A stretch of DNA of 64,000 bases from JAJPKK01 sp963800215 (GCA_963800215.1 CAWCZY010000010.1:327347-391346), one strand, 5' to 3'. Shown: positions 10,983 through 23,974, numbered from the stretch's first letter. The notes: generated from the letters alone by a model not told the origin. Program-made: numbers and translations.

Positions 10983-11394
10983 GCCACCAACGGCGCGCCG
11001 CCGCTCGGCGCGATGACGCGCCTGCGAAGCTCCTCACTGATAACGGTGACCAGCCTCCGATCTGTAGTCGGGGGCGGTGGCTTCGACGGCTCTCCGGCAT
11101 GTTCGGGGAGAAGGGATCCTTTGCGATCCCGGGCTGTTTGACAGGTGAATCGGAAGAAAGAGAAACGTGGACGGCGGAGTCCTTGCGGGCCGCTTCCAGC
11201 GGGGGATCGATCCCAGGATCGATCCAGGCGCAGTTGCGGCCGGACGAGACTTCGGCGGTACACGTTTCAGGTCAACACCATTTCCGTGAAGCGGAGGGTG
11301 TGGGCGCGACGCAAGTCGGGTCCATGTCCAGGCGCGCGCGGATGAGGTGGGACCTCGTCAAACGTTGTGATCAGCCGGAACAAGTTCTCATCCA
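10983..11394 (+). other. rRNA operon leader with boxA-like sequence
   Basis: Transcribed leader of the rRNA operon. It contains GGCTGTTTGACA (11132-11143), which matches the boxA antitermination consensus TGCTCTTTAACA at 9 of 12 positions, followed by a purine-rich stretch (GAAGAAAGAGAAACG) typical of rhizobial rrn leaders. GGATCGATC-type short palindromes occur around 11205. The same TTTGACA could be read as a second -35, but no good -10 follows it. No protein gene is credible here. Confidence 0.5.
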
Positions 11395-13184
<1,790 letters not shown>

Positions 13185-13261
13185 GGGCTTGTAGCTCAGC
13201 TGGTTAGAGCGCGCGCTTGATAAGCGTGAGGTCGGAAGTTCAAATCTTCCCAGGCCCACCA
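13185..13261 (+). tRNA. ileT: tRNA-Ile (anticodon GAT)
   Basis: Cloverleaf of 77 bases including an encoded CCA. It begins GGGCTTGTAGCTCAGC, has the anticodon GAT at 13219-13221 in the loop TTGATAA, and has the T-arm GTTCAAATC. Its place between 16S and 23S is the standard rrn arrangement. Confidence 0.97.
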
Positions 13262-13279
13262 GTTTCAGGGATCAGATGT

Positions 13280-13327
13280 CAGTGATCAGTGATCAGATAG
13301 AGATGTGTTTCTGATCACTGATCACTG
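13280..13327 (+). repeat. Perfect 18-bp hairpin between the two tRNAs
   Basis: CAGTGATCAGTGATCAGA (13280-13297) and its exact reverse complement (13310-13327) flank a 12-base loop. Each arm itself repeats the unit GTGATCA. A stem of this length in the pre-rRNA is a good RNase III substrate. Confidence 0.85.
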
Positions 13328-13343
13328 TCCTCTAATACCTGAC

Positions 13344-13419
13344 GGGGCCATAGCTCAGTTGGGAGAGCGCCTGCTTTGCAAGCAGGAGGTCGTCGGTTCG
13401 ATCCCGTCTGGCTCCACCA
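13344..13419 (+). tRNA. alaT: tRNA-Ala (anticodon TGC)
   Basis: Cloverleaf of 76 bases including encoded CCA. It begins GGGGCCATAGCTCAGTTGGG, has the anticodon TGC at 13377-13379 in CTTTGCAAG, and has the T-arm GGTTCGATCCC. It is the second rrn spacer tRNA. Confidence 0.97.
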
Positions 13420-13951
13420 GATCGGCGGTCGAGGCGGCTTTCCGCGCTCTGTTTGCGCCGCCGCTTTCTTCCGTTTCAAGCGCGTTGCCTCGGGCAATGC
13501 GCGGCTCGTCCAGAAGCAATCGATTTCGCACCCGGCCGGGTTCGCTCGGCCGGGTGCGTGTTGTCTGACATCGTGAAGAGGAGATCGCTCCGGGCTCTGC
13601 CCTGGATGAAAATCCAGGACGGCGCACAATCTCCCTGTACTCGCGCGTGGGCGCGTCATCATCGCAATTTAGGTTGCGGAATGGCGTGGTCGCGGGCAGT
13701 GCAGATTTGTCGGCTAGCGCCTGACCGCGCTGCCGTTGGAACGATCTCGAAGCAAGCTGGTCTTTCTAAGTTCCAGGTATCAGGAGTTGGTTGCCGGCGA
13801 TCGAAGACGATTGCGGGTGGCCGATATAAGCCTGGAATGAACTGATCAATGCTTGCCAGGTGGCCGTCATCGGCCGCCGGCGATCGGGGCCCTCGCGGGC
13901 TCCGGACGCCGGCGAACGAGGACGGGCCGTCTGGCTACCGCGCCGAGCGGG
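13420..13951 (+). other. tRNA-Ala-23S internal transcribed spacer
   Basis: Non-coding spacer of about 530 bases. It contains a strong hairpin at 13528-13557 (GCACCCGGCCG and its exact reverse complement around an 8-base loop), followed by TGTTGTCTGACATCGTGAAG, a block typical of rhizobial spacers. The rest shows no gene. Confidence 0.65.
13528..13557 (+). repeat. GC-rich hairpin in the rRNA spacer
   Basis: Perfect 11-bp stem GCACCCGGCCG / CGGCCGGGTGC with an 8-base loop. There is no U-run after it, so it is not an intrinsic terminator. It is more likely a structural or processing element of the transcript. Confidence 0.7.
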
Positions 13952-13973
13952 AATGGGCATTGATAATGAGAAC

Positions 13974-13980
<7 letters not shown>
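13952..13980 (+). repeat. Left arm of the pre-23S processing stem
   Basis: AATGGGCATTG (13952-13962) and AATGAGAACGATCAAG (13965-13980) are exact reverse complements of CAATGCCCATT (16819-16829) and CTTGATCGTTCTCATT (16800-16815). Together they form the long stalk that closes pre-23S rRNA and is cut by RNase III. Confidence 0.85.
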
Positions 13981-16799
<2,819 letters not shown>

Positions 16800-16810
<11 letters not shown>

Positions 16811-16829
16811 TCATTACACAATGCCCATT
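16800..16829 (+). repeat. Right arm of the pre-23S processing stem
   Basis: CTTGATCGTTCTCATT and, after three unpaired bases, CAATGCCCATT. These are exact partners of the sequence upstream of 23S at 13952-13980. Confidence 0.85.
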
Positions 16830-16993
16830 TCAGGCACCAGTGGTCGTCATCAGTGGCAGATGGCTGGCGACGGCGCCTCGATTCTGAAAACAGACCAGCT
16901 TGCTTCGGAATTCAGGGAACCGAAATCGGTGTCGATGTTCGTTCCGATCACTGACGCTCGGATTACTGATCCCGCTATTCCGTCTTTTGCCGG

Positions 16994-17108
16994 CCTGGTG
17001 GTTCTAGCGGGGAGCCTGAACCCGATCCCATCCCGAACTCGGCCGTTAAACTCCCCAGCGCCGATGGTACTAAGTCTCAAGACTTGGAAGAGTAGGTCGC
17101 TGCCAGGC
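16994..17108 (+). rRNA. rrf: 5S ribosomal RNA
   Basis: About 115 bases from CCTGGTGGTTCTAGCGGGG to GTCGCTGCCAGG. The terminal CCTGG/CCAGG ends pair, and the conserved CCCGATCCCATCCCGAACTC block is present. It is the last gene of the rRNA operon. No tRNA follows it. Confidence 0.95.
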
Positions 17109-17149
17109 CTGCAAAGGACGGATATCTCCTCATCACGATGAACGAATTG

Positions 17150-17190
17150 AAACAGCCCGCCCCGGGAAACCGCGGTGGGCTGTTTTGTTT
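17150..17190 (+). terminator. Intrinsic terminator of the rRNA operon
   Basis: The stem AAACAGCCCGCC (17150-17161) pairs with GGTGGGCTGTTT (17174-17185; one G-U pair), and the T-rich run TTTTGTTTT follows. It lies about 40 bases after 5S. Confidence 0.9.
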
Positions 17191-17254
17191 TGGGCTGTAC
17201 CCACGAAGCTACCCTTGGCCGGTTGGGGCATATTTGTATGCGCCACAATGGTGG

Positions 17255-17887
17255 CTATCGACCGTACGTCCACAATATCTTGTCCAATTTTCGTGGGGTC
17301 CATGCATCAGAATTGAAGAGGCGATTGTTATCTACAGCTTTGCGTCTAAGAATTTGGATTAACAGTTCACCATCCTGGTCAGTGAGAGCTTCAGGTTTGA
17401 TACGATCAATGTCCGCCGCTTCCGGCAGTCCTTCAACCTGTTTCAGTGCCTTGACGACGAATTGGTCGACGGTTCCAAACCTCTGCGGAAACATCAGAGC
17501 CAGAAGACCTGATGCGCCTGCGGTGCCCAGGCCATGTATTTCTTTTGCTATCCTCAATCCGGAACGAATGTCGTTTATATCAAAAGATAGTAGGCGCCTT
17601 CTAATTTGATCCAGTTCATTTAGGGTGCCATTTTTTTCGTAGCGCTTAAGCTGGTTAATAGTTGTGACATATCGATTCGGAGCGGTATATTTCCAACGGA
17701 AGTATTCGTCGCGCAAAAAAGCATACCAACCCCGAGCATCGAAACCCTCAATCCGGCCCAAATCAAGTGCATCGAGCGATTTCTCCAGTGACATGTTCGG
17801 GGGCTTTACGAATTCACAATAACGGTCCAGAGCGTCTTCCCATGCCTTTTGGTCACGAGACGGCCACAAATTGGCAAGTTTAATCAT
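17255..17887 (-). CDS. Hypothetical protein with HhH-like segment, AT-richer
   Basis: An intact frame beginning MIKLANLWPSRDQKAWED. An in-frame start at 17968 would add 27 residues, but 17887 is preferred because an AGAGG sequence lies upstream and the longer version runs into the probable IS edge. The segment IHGLGTAGASGLLALMFPQR followed by FGTVDQFVVKAL (about residues 120-155) resembles the helix-hairpin-helix/GPD fold of base-excision DNA glycosylases. I see no convincing catalytic Lys/Asp pair, so function is open. Base composition is clearly more AT-rich than the neighbours. Together with its place between the rrn terminator and an IS110 element, this suggests horizontal gain. It is convergent with the rRNA operon. 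Confidence 0.65.
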   Translation of the reverse strand: MIKLANLWPSRDQKAWEDALDRYCEFVKPPNMSLEKSLDALDLGRIEGFDARGWYAFLRDEYFRWKYTAPNRYVTTINQLKRYEKNGTLNELDQIRRRLLSFDINDIRSGLRIAKEIHGLGTAGASGLLALMFPQRFGTVDQFVVKALKQVEGLPEAADIDRIKPEALTDQDGELLIQILRRKAVDNNRLFNSDAWTPRKLDKILWTYGR

Positions 17888-17989
17888 AAAGGCTCGCCTC
17901 TCAAAAATGTAGCGTGCAGCCCGGACGAGCGAAGACCGTATGTCCCTTTCCTTGCGGAGGCGACTCACCCTCGATGCGACTGCGAGGGT

Positions 17990-18008
17990 TGCCCGGATAG
18001 GCCGGGCA
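17990..18008 (+). repeat. Hairpin upstream of the IS110-type transposase
   Basis: TGCCCGG and CCGGGCA form a perfect 7-bp stem with a 5-base loop, ending about 25 bases before the transposase start. In IS110-type elements the non-coding end next to the gene encodes a structured bridge RNA, and this could be part of one. Confidence 0.4.
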
Positions 18009-18033
18009 GAGCCTCATGCAAGGAGGGCGAGTC

Positions 18034-19173
18034 GTGAGGGATCATAGCGAAGTTTTCGTGGCTTTCGATACGTCGAAGCTGCGCAATGCGGTGGCGATTG
18101 CCGAGGCTGGGCGGTCGGGGGAGGTGCGGTTTCTCGGCGAGATCGACAATACGCCGGCGGCGACGAACAAGCTGGTGAGCAAGCTTGCGGCGAGATACCA
18201 GCGGCTTTGGTTTTGTTACGAGGCGGGGCCGACGGGGTATGGGCTGTACCGGCAGATCGCGGGTCTTGGGCACGCGTGCATGGTGGTTGCGCCGTCGCTG
18301 ATCCCGAAGAAGGCCGGCGACCGGGTGAAGACCAACCGGCGCGATGCGCTCGGCATGGTGACGCAGTTTCGTGCCGGCGAACTGACCGCGGTCTGGGTTC
18401 CCGATCCGCGCCACGAGGCGATGCGCGACCTCACCCGGGCGCGCGGGGCGGCGGTGGAGGATCTGCGCGCCAAGCGCCAACATGTATCGTCGTTCCTGTT
18501 GCGGCTCGGGTTGCATTATCCGGGCGACAAGACGTGGACCAAGACCCACATGACCTGGCTGGTGAAGCAGAAGCTCGAGCATGCCGAACAGCGTATCGCC
18601 TTCGAGGAGATGCTGTTGGCGGTGCGCCAGGCGCAGGAGCGCATTGGCCGGCTGGAGGAGGCGATCCGCGGCGCGGTGCCCGACTGGTCGCTGGCCGCAG
18701 TCGTCGAGGCGCTGATGGCGATGCGCGGCATCGACCTGGTCTCGGCCACCGCGTTCCTGGCCGAGATCGGCGACCTGTCGCGGTTTCGCTCGCCGCGCGA
18801 GTTGATGGCCTATCGTCGGCGCTGCGTGCCGTCGCGAAGCCGTTCGACCGGGTGACAAGGTCAGCGCTGGCCGGGCACACACCAAGGCCGGCAACCGGCG
18901 GGCGCGACGCATTCTGGTGGAGTGCTCGTGGGCCTACCGGCATCCGACCCCCAGGGTCGGAAAGAAGAAGCAGGACAAGGTGGCAGCGCGCCGCAGGCGG
19001 TTCGCGACATCGCCTGGAAAGCGCAGCACCGGCTTTACGGCCGCTACCGGGCGCTGATACGCAAGGGCAAGCTCAAGACCGTGGCCGTCACCGCGATCGC
19101 CCGCGAGCTCTGCGGTTTCATCTGGGCCGTCAATCGCGAGATCACCACCGCCGATGCGGTGGCACGGCCGTAG
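18034..19173 (+). CDS. IS110-family transposase (frame-shifted)
   Basis: A DEDD-type recombinase of the IS110 family. The GTG at 18034 is chosen because AGGAGGG lies seven bases before it. The N-terminal RuvC-like domain shows FVAFDTSKLRNAVAIAEAG with the first catalytic Asp, WFCYEAGPTGYGLYRQ, and VKTNRRDALGM. The C-terminal transposase domain starts AMRGIDLVSATAFLAEIGD. Frame slips lie near 18830 and again between 18930 and 19000. The other frames then give RILVECSWAYRHP and IAWKAQHRLYGRYRALI, ending AVNREITTADAVARP. Left and right element ends were not resolved, because IS110 elements lack clear inverted repeats. The breaks may be sequence errors or real inactivation. Confidence 0.85.
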
Positions 19174-19496
19174 GGCATTCGATGAAAAGATGAGACGGCA
19201 CGTTCACCGCGATCGACAGGAGCCGTGCCGGGCGGCAATCCGGCAACGACAGACCCGGCAATGACAGACATCGTGTAACGGCGGGGGCGCAGCCACGGCA
19301 GGGGAATTCCAGCTTTCGCTGTGTGGCCGATCGCAAGACCGACGCCCGTGCGAAGACTAAGGACAGCCCCAGACGGATATTCGGATATGCGTGAACCCGC
19401 AAATCAGAGCTTGATCACCGACGTCTCAAGGCTGTGCCCCCACCGTTGCACGATCATCGCATCGAACCCCTCCCGCGGAAATCGCGGTGAGGCAGG
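19174..19496. other. Non-coding flank between IS110 gene and ISAs1 element
   Basis: About 320 bases with no credible gene. The first part probably belongs to the right end of the IS110-type element (short CGGCAATCCGGCAACGACAG and CGGCAATGACAG repeats at 19231-19268). The remainder is the left target side of the ISAs1 insertion. Confidence 0.4.
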
Positions 19497-19506
19497 CATA
19501 TTGCAA
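19497..19506. repeat. Left target-site duplication of ISAs1 element
   Basis: CATATTGCAA, identical to 20759-20768 and immediately outside the element's terminal repeats. A 10-bp duplication fits the ISAs1 family (8-10 bp). Confidence 0.9.
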
Positions 19507-20758
19507 CAGGGGGAATCGGGTGAAGGAAATCACGCGGCGACGAGGCTGGCGAGATATTCGTCGTCCCAGCCGGCGGTTTTGCGGCGGAGGCGGATTAATC
19601 CCTGCCCGGGGCCTTGCGGGTGAGATTATAGGCGATGTGCCGGCAGGTCGCGAAATTGGCTGGCGCGTTGTCGGTTCTGACGCGGCATTCGTCGTCGCGA
19701 AAGACCATGTCCATGACCCAGTGCAAGGAGTTTTCGATGGCCCAGTGCGCGCGGATCATCGGGCCGACGGCGTTGGCAAGAAGCACCAGCGAGGTGATGT
19801 AGAAGCGCGTCTCGTTCGTGATCTTGCCGCTGATTTCGCGCTGGCTTTCGACCACCACGACGGCCTTGAGGCCGGGCCATTGGTGGCGCGCCTGCAGCCA
19901 GCCGACATCGTGGATCACCGTGAAGTTTCGCGTCTCGATACGGCCGTGGTCGGCGTCGACCGTTTCGTGGGTGCTGATCGTCGTGTCCTCGTATTTCGAA
20001 GCTTTCTGTTCATCGACGAAGACCTCGACATCCTCGCGCAGGGTTCCCTGATTGCCCTTCAGGGCGAGAATGTAATCGGCCTTCTTCTCGATGATTTCCG
20101 CGGCGACGTTGCGCTGACAGCCCATCGCGTCGATCGTCACCACGGCGCCCTCGATCGACATCATGTCGAGCAGCGCCGGGATGGCGACGATCTCGTTCGA
20201 CTTCTCATCGACCTTCACCTGGCCCAGCACGATGCGTTGCCGCGCCGCGAAGGCGGAGACGATGTGGATCGCCTCTTTCGAACCCTTCTTCTGATACGAG
20301 CGCCGCGACGTCTTGCCATCGATCGCGATGACCTCGGCTGGCGTGTTCGTCAGCGCCGCGACCCAGGCCACGAAGCAAAGCTGGAAGGCGCGGGCGTCGA
20401 GCGTGGCAAAGATATCGCCGAGATGATCATGGGAGGGCGTACCGTTCACATAGGGCCGAAACCGCCGCAGGAGTTCGATCTTGCGCTCGCCAAACCGCGC
20501 TATGTCGGTGAACGCCTCCGCCCCCGCGAGAACCGCCAAAAGAATCAAGAGAACACTTCCGGCAGCGGATAATTCACTTTGCCGGCCTGACGATGGTCAG
20601 GCAACGCCTTGAAATAGTGAAGGAAACTCGTCGTCTCTACAATCGCTGCAAACCGTGTCCCGTCGGTATCCATCATCGTCCTCCATCTGCGACTTAGTGG
20701 AGGACACATATTCAGCACTTCAGCCCTTTGTCACGGAACTCTTCACCCGATTGCCCTG
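19507..20758 (-). mobile_element. ISAs1-family insertion sequence with terminal repeats
   Basis: Complete 1252-bp element. The left end CAGGGGGAATCGGGTGAAG and the reverse complement of the right end, CAGGGCAATCGGGTGAAG, form the terminal inverted repeats. They differ only in the G-run, where the left copy is one base longer. The target duplication CATATTGCAA directly flanks both ends. One transposase gene fills the element on the minus strand. Intact ends and duplication argue for a recent insertion. Confidence 0.92.
19530..20676 (-). CDS. ISAs1-family transposase (two frameshifts)
   Basis: DDE transposase of the ISAs1 family. The ATG at 20676 follows a GGAGG site and opens MMDTDGTRFAAIVETTSF, then LPDHRQAGKVNYPL. 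After a slip near 20545 the long central frame carries AEVIAIDGKTSRRSYQKKGS with the first catalytic Asp. Next come VVTIDAMGCQRNVAAEI with the second, and AHWAIENSLHWVMDMVF with the catalytic Glu. A slip near 19600, in a G-run, hides the normal end. The repaired reading is RLRRKTAGWDDEYLASLVAA, ending at TGA 19530-19532. Repaired length is about 380 residues, normal for the family. Confidence 0.93.
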
Positions 20759-20768
20759 CATATTGCAA
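20759..20768. repeat. Right target-site duplication of ISAs1 element
   Basis: CATATTGCAA, the second copy of the 10-bp target duplication (see 19497-19506). Confidence 0.9.
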
Positions 20769-20877
20769 CCCCGCGGCTTGACAAGGGACATCAGAGCGAA
20801 ACCCGGGAGCAGAATTGATCCCGTCGCCACACGATCCCGCATGTCGCTCCGCTCAGCGGGCTACGTCCCCAACTCAA

Positions 20878-21859
20878 CTACGGAATCAACACCGCGGCGC
20901 CCTGGAGCCGGCCTTCGCGCAAGTCGGCGAGCGCCTCGTTGGCTTGCGCCAGCGGATAGCGGGTGACCTCGGTCTTCACGCCCGCCTGCGGCGCCACCTC
21001 AGAAATTCATGGGCATCCTCGCGCGTCAGGTTGGCGACCGAGAGGATCTGCCGTTCCTCCCACAGGATGCGGTACGGGAACGCCGGGATGTCCGACATGT
21101 GGATGCCGCCGCACACGACGCGGCCGCCCTTCTTACCGCCCGCAAGGCCGCCGGCACGAGCGCGCCGACCGGGGCGAAGATGATGGCGGCGTCGAGCGGT
21201 TCCGGCGGCGCCTCCTCGGAGCCCCCGGCCCAGGCCGCGCCGAGCCGGCGGGCGAAGTTTTGCGCGTCATCATCGCCCGGCCGGGTGAAGGCATGGACGC
21301 GGCGGCCCTGCCAGATCGCGACCTGGGCGAGGATGTGGGCGGCGGCGCCGAAGCCGTAGATGCCGAGGCTCTCGCCGGCCCCGGCCATGCGGTAGCTGCG
21401 CCAGCCGATCAGTCCCGCGCACATGAGCGGCGCCAGTCCGGCATCATCGACGTCCTCGGCAAGCGCGAAGCAATAGCGCGCATCGGCCACGGTGTGGGTG
21501 GCAAAGCCGCCGTCCCGGGTATAGCCGGTGAACAGCGGCCGGTCGCACAGGTTCTCGCGGCCGTCGCGGCAGTAGGGGCAGACGCCGCAGGTCGCCCCGA
21601 GCCACGGCACGCCGACGCGCGCGCCGATGGCGAGGCCGGAAACGCCGTCCCCGCAGGCCGCGACCCGCCCGACGATCTCGTGGCCGGGAACGATCGGGAG
21701 CCTGGGGTCGGGCAATTCGCCGTCGACCACGTGCAGATCGGTGCGGCACACCCCGCAGGCGGAAATCTCGATGAGTATTTCTCCCGCCGCCGGAACCGGC
21801 GTCGCGCGCTCGCGCATCATCAAAGGCGTGCGAGGCCGGTCGAGAACCATTGCGCGCAC
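20878..21859 (-). CDS. Zinc-dependent alcohol dehydrogenase family protein (frame-shifted)
   Basis: Medium-chain dehydrogenase/reductase that interconverts an alcohol and an aldehyde with NAD(P). The N-terminal GroES-like domain shows CGVCRTDLHVVDGEL (catalytic zinc Cys) and PGHEIVGRVAACGDGV. The structural zinc loop CGVCPYCRDGRENLC has all four cysteines. The Rossmann fold begins SLGIYGFGAAAHILAQVA. Frame slips near 21130 and 21000 interrupt the C-terminus. Other frames supply GGRVVCGGIHMSDIPAFPYR and VTRYPLAQANEALADLREG, ending GAAVLIP before TAG at 20878-20880. Repaired length is about 327 residues. The substrate is not determined by the context. Confidence 0.85.
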
Positions 21860-21944
21860 CGCTGTCGATCCCTTCCTGTGTCCTGTCCCGGCGTCGCCGG
21901 ATGGCAGCTATACCCGCGGCCGGAATTGGGTCATAAATCCACTC

Positions 21945-22151
21945 ATGTTCAAGCTGATCGGGATCCTCGTGGCGATCATGCCGATCGTCCTCTTCCTGCG
22001 CGCCATCTTCATGGGGCGTTCGAAGAAGACGTCGCAGGCGGTATCCGAATTCAAGAAGCAGCTCGATTTCGCGGTCTGGGTGATCTTGTTCTTCATCGGC
22101 TGCGCCGTCGTCTATTCGATCGGGAAATTGATCTATCAGTTCTGGACCTGA
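21945..22151 (+). CDS. Small membrane protein, two transmembrane segments
   Basis: A 68-residue protein starting MFKLIGILVAIMPIVLFLRA. Two hydrophobic helices (residues about 4-21 and 45-65) flank a basic loop (GRSKKTSQAVSEFKKQ). The frame is intact. It is divergent from the alcohol dehydrogenase gene, 85 bases away. I know similar small proteins of unknown function in rhizobia but cannot name a family. Confidence 0.6.
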   Translation: MFKLIGILVAIMPIVLFLRAIFMGRSKKTSQAVSEFKKQLDFAVWVILFFIGCAVVYSIGKLIYQFWT

Positions 22152-22172
22152 CGGCGCAGCCGACGCGGGTGC

Positions 22173-22295
22173 TCAGCGCTTGATCCCGGTGCCATCGCAG
22201 CGCTGGCACCTCACCACCTTGTCTCCCTTCTTGAGGGTGCCCTTGCCTTCGCAATTCTTGCACTTCTGCTTCTTCTTGCCGTCGCTCTTCTGCAT
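22173..22295 (-). CDS. Tiny zinc-ribbon protein (DnaJ-finger-like)
   Basis: A 40-residue protein beginning MQKSDGKKKQKCKNCEGKG, with a second CRCDGTG-like half (VRCQRCDGTGIKR). The two CxxCxGxG motifs are those of one zinc module in the DnaJ cysteine-rich domain. A GGAGG site precedes the ATG. It is convergent with the small membrane protein. It probably binds one zinc ion. A role in chaperoning or redox sensing is only inferred from the motif. Confidence 0.6.
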   Translation of the reverse strand: MQKSDGKKKQKCKNCEGKGTLKKGDKVVRCQRCDGTGIKR

Positions 22296-22379
22296 GGCCT
22301 CCTCCGAATCCAATCGGCGAGCTTAGCGTAAACCCTGCGCACAAGGCGCACAGCCCGACACCGGATCGCTGGCGGCGCC

Positions 22380-23485
22380 CTATGACGCCTCGCCGAGCCA
22401 GCGCGCAATCCGCGGCCAGCTGCGCTTCATCGTCTCGGCGCCGAGGAACAGGCTGAGATGCCCGCACGGCTCGGTCGCCGCTTCGATATGCTGCCTTGGG
22501 GTGCCGACACGATTCGCCGTCGCGAACAACTGCTCGGGGGCGACGATTTCGTCGGCGGCGGCGCCGAGCAGGAAGATCGGGTGGCGCACGGCGGAAAGAT
22601 CGATCCGCCGCCCCAGCGCGACGAACCTGCCGGTGGCGAGCCGGTTCTCCTTGAACAGCCAGGAGACCACTTGAAGATAATAGGCGCCGGGCAGATCGAC
22701 GGTGAGATCGTACCATTCGTCGAAACGCGCACGCATATCCTGCACCCGTGGCGAATATCGCCCGGCGGAAGCTGCAGGACGCGCCCCGCATCATCGGCGA
22801 TGAGCGCCGTTCCCCATATTTGGAGGACGCGCTCGCCGAGCACGCGGCCGTCTTGCGAGGCGACGAACTCCTCGAATGCAGCAAGTGGAACCTGCAGGGT
22901 CATCCGCGAGAGGTTGGACTGCCCGGCGGCGATATCGACCGGCGCGCCCGCCAGTACCAGGCGCCGCACCTTGCCGGGAAACCGCGCCGCAAACGTCAAC
23001 GCCATCCAGCCGCCCTGGCACAGGCCGACGAGATCGACCGGCGGCCCGAGCTCGTCCACGGCGACGTTGAGATCGGCGAGATAATTGTCGATGGACAGGA
23101 ACCGCATCTGCGGCCCGGCCGAGCGCCAGTCCGTGACGTCGATGCGGCCGACGCCGCCCTCGTGGAGCGCCTCGACCACGCTGTGGCCGCGGGCGAAATC
23201 GGCGATGGTCGCGCCATGCAGGGCGAACGGGGCGCAGATGAGGGTGGCGATGCCGCCCGCGCCGGTGGAGAAATCGCGCAGCTGCATGGTGCCCAGTTCG
23301 AGGCGCACTCGATGGGGCGTGGCCCAGGCGGGCTGGCGCTCCCCGGCCGGCTTCGCGCGGGGCACGACGAGCGAGGCGGCAATCGCCTCCCCGACGCTTG
23401 CCGCCATCAGCGCCGGCCACGCGAACAGGCTGGCCGGAAACTCCGGCGCCTCCGGGATTTCGCCGTGCTGCTGCTTCTTTGCCAT
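22380..23485 (-). CDS. PHA-synthase-like alpha/beta hydrolase (one frameshift)
   Basis: Alpha/beta-hydrolase fold protein. The ATG at 23485 opens MAKKQQHGEIPEAPEFPASL. The nucleophile elbow reads VGLCQGGWMAL, that is G-x-C-x-G with cysteine instead of serine, the arrangement found in polyhydroxyalkanoate synthases (PhaC). The C-terminal His lies in PCGHLSLFLG, and an acidic residue in AADEIVAPEQL. The frame slips near 22740, after LQLPPGD, and continues VQDMRARFDEWYDLTVDLPG to TAG at 22380-22382. Length after repair is about 368 residues, shorter than PhaC classes I/II. It could be a PHA-related depolymerase or acyltransferase rather than a synthase. Confidence 0.7.
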
Positions 23486-23528
23486 GGTCGAAACTAACTG
23501 CCGTGTCGACGGCGTGTATTGACCGGAG

Positions 23529-23755
23529 TCAATCCACAGCGTCCGCAGGCACCATGGCGAAGCGGCCGTCCGGCCACAAATGGCGAACTCCGGCCTCCCA
23601 GGGCAAGAGGCCGCGATTGACGATGGGATGATAGCGCAGCGGGTTCACGAGGGTAAGCGGCCGCTGGAGTTGCAAGCTGGACCCGGCGAGCCGAATGCGA
23701 TTGAGCGCGGAGAAATCGCGGCCGGTGATCGCGCGGTCGAATGGCGCCGATGGTG
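23529..23755 (-). CDS. Possible small protein without a clear start
   Basis: On the minus strand, between chaB and the hydrolase gene, one frame reads DFSALNRIRLAGSSLQLQRP and on to LLPWEAGVRHLWPDGRFAM, ending VPADAVD at TGA 23529-23531. The composition looks coding and the frame runs back to the chaB stop, but the only ATG lies nine codons before the stop. Either a GTG/TTG start or a start lost to a base error is needed. I do not recognise the family. Confidence 0.35.
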
Positions 23756-23974
23756 TCAGGCCGAGCCCTCGCGCGCAACCCAGCTGTCGCCGATCTTCAC
23801 GTAGACACGCTTGACGGCGCCCCAGGCGATGCGATGGGCCGCTTCTTCCTGGCGCGGATCACCGGCATGGGCCGCGTAGGCGTGATTGAACGCGGCGCGG
23901 TAGATGTCCTGCGCGTGCGGCGGCAGATGGCGGGTGATCGAACCCGGCAGATCCTCGTTGGTCGGGTAGGGCAT
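23756..23974 (-). CDS. chaB: ChaB family protein
   Basis: A 72-residue protein, MPYPTNEDLPGSITRHLPPH, which matches the ChaB family (putative regulator of the Na+/Ca2+:H+ antiporter ChaA in E. coli). The conserved core HAQDIYRAAFNHAYAAH and AHRIAWGAVKRVY is complete. The start at 23974 has a strong AGGAGG seven bases upstream. No chaA is nearby. The gene lies just downstream of mgtA on the same strand, so a link to cation balance is plausible but inferred. Confidence 0.88.
   Translation of the reverse strand: MPYPTNEDLPGSITRHLPPHAQDIYRAAFNHAYAAHAGDPRQEEAAHRIAWGAVKRVYVKIGDSWVAREGSA

Noticed and set aside
11132..11150. Second rRNA promoter at TTTGACA
   Set aside because: No acceptable -10 follows at 16-18 bases; a boxA-like antitermination site fits better.
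13280..13327. Possible CRISPR repeat
   Set aside because: There is one inverted repeat in the rrn spacer, no array of equal spacers and no cas gene.
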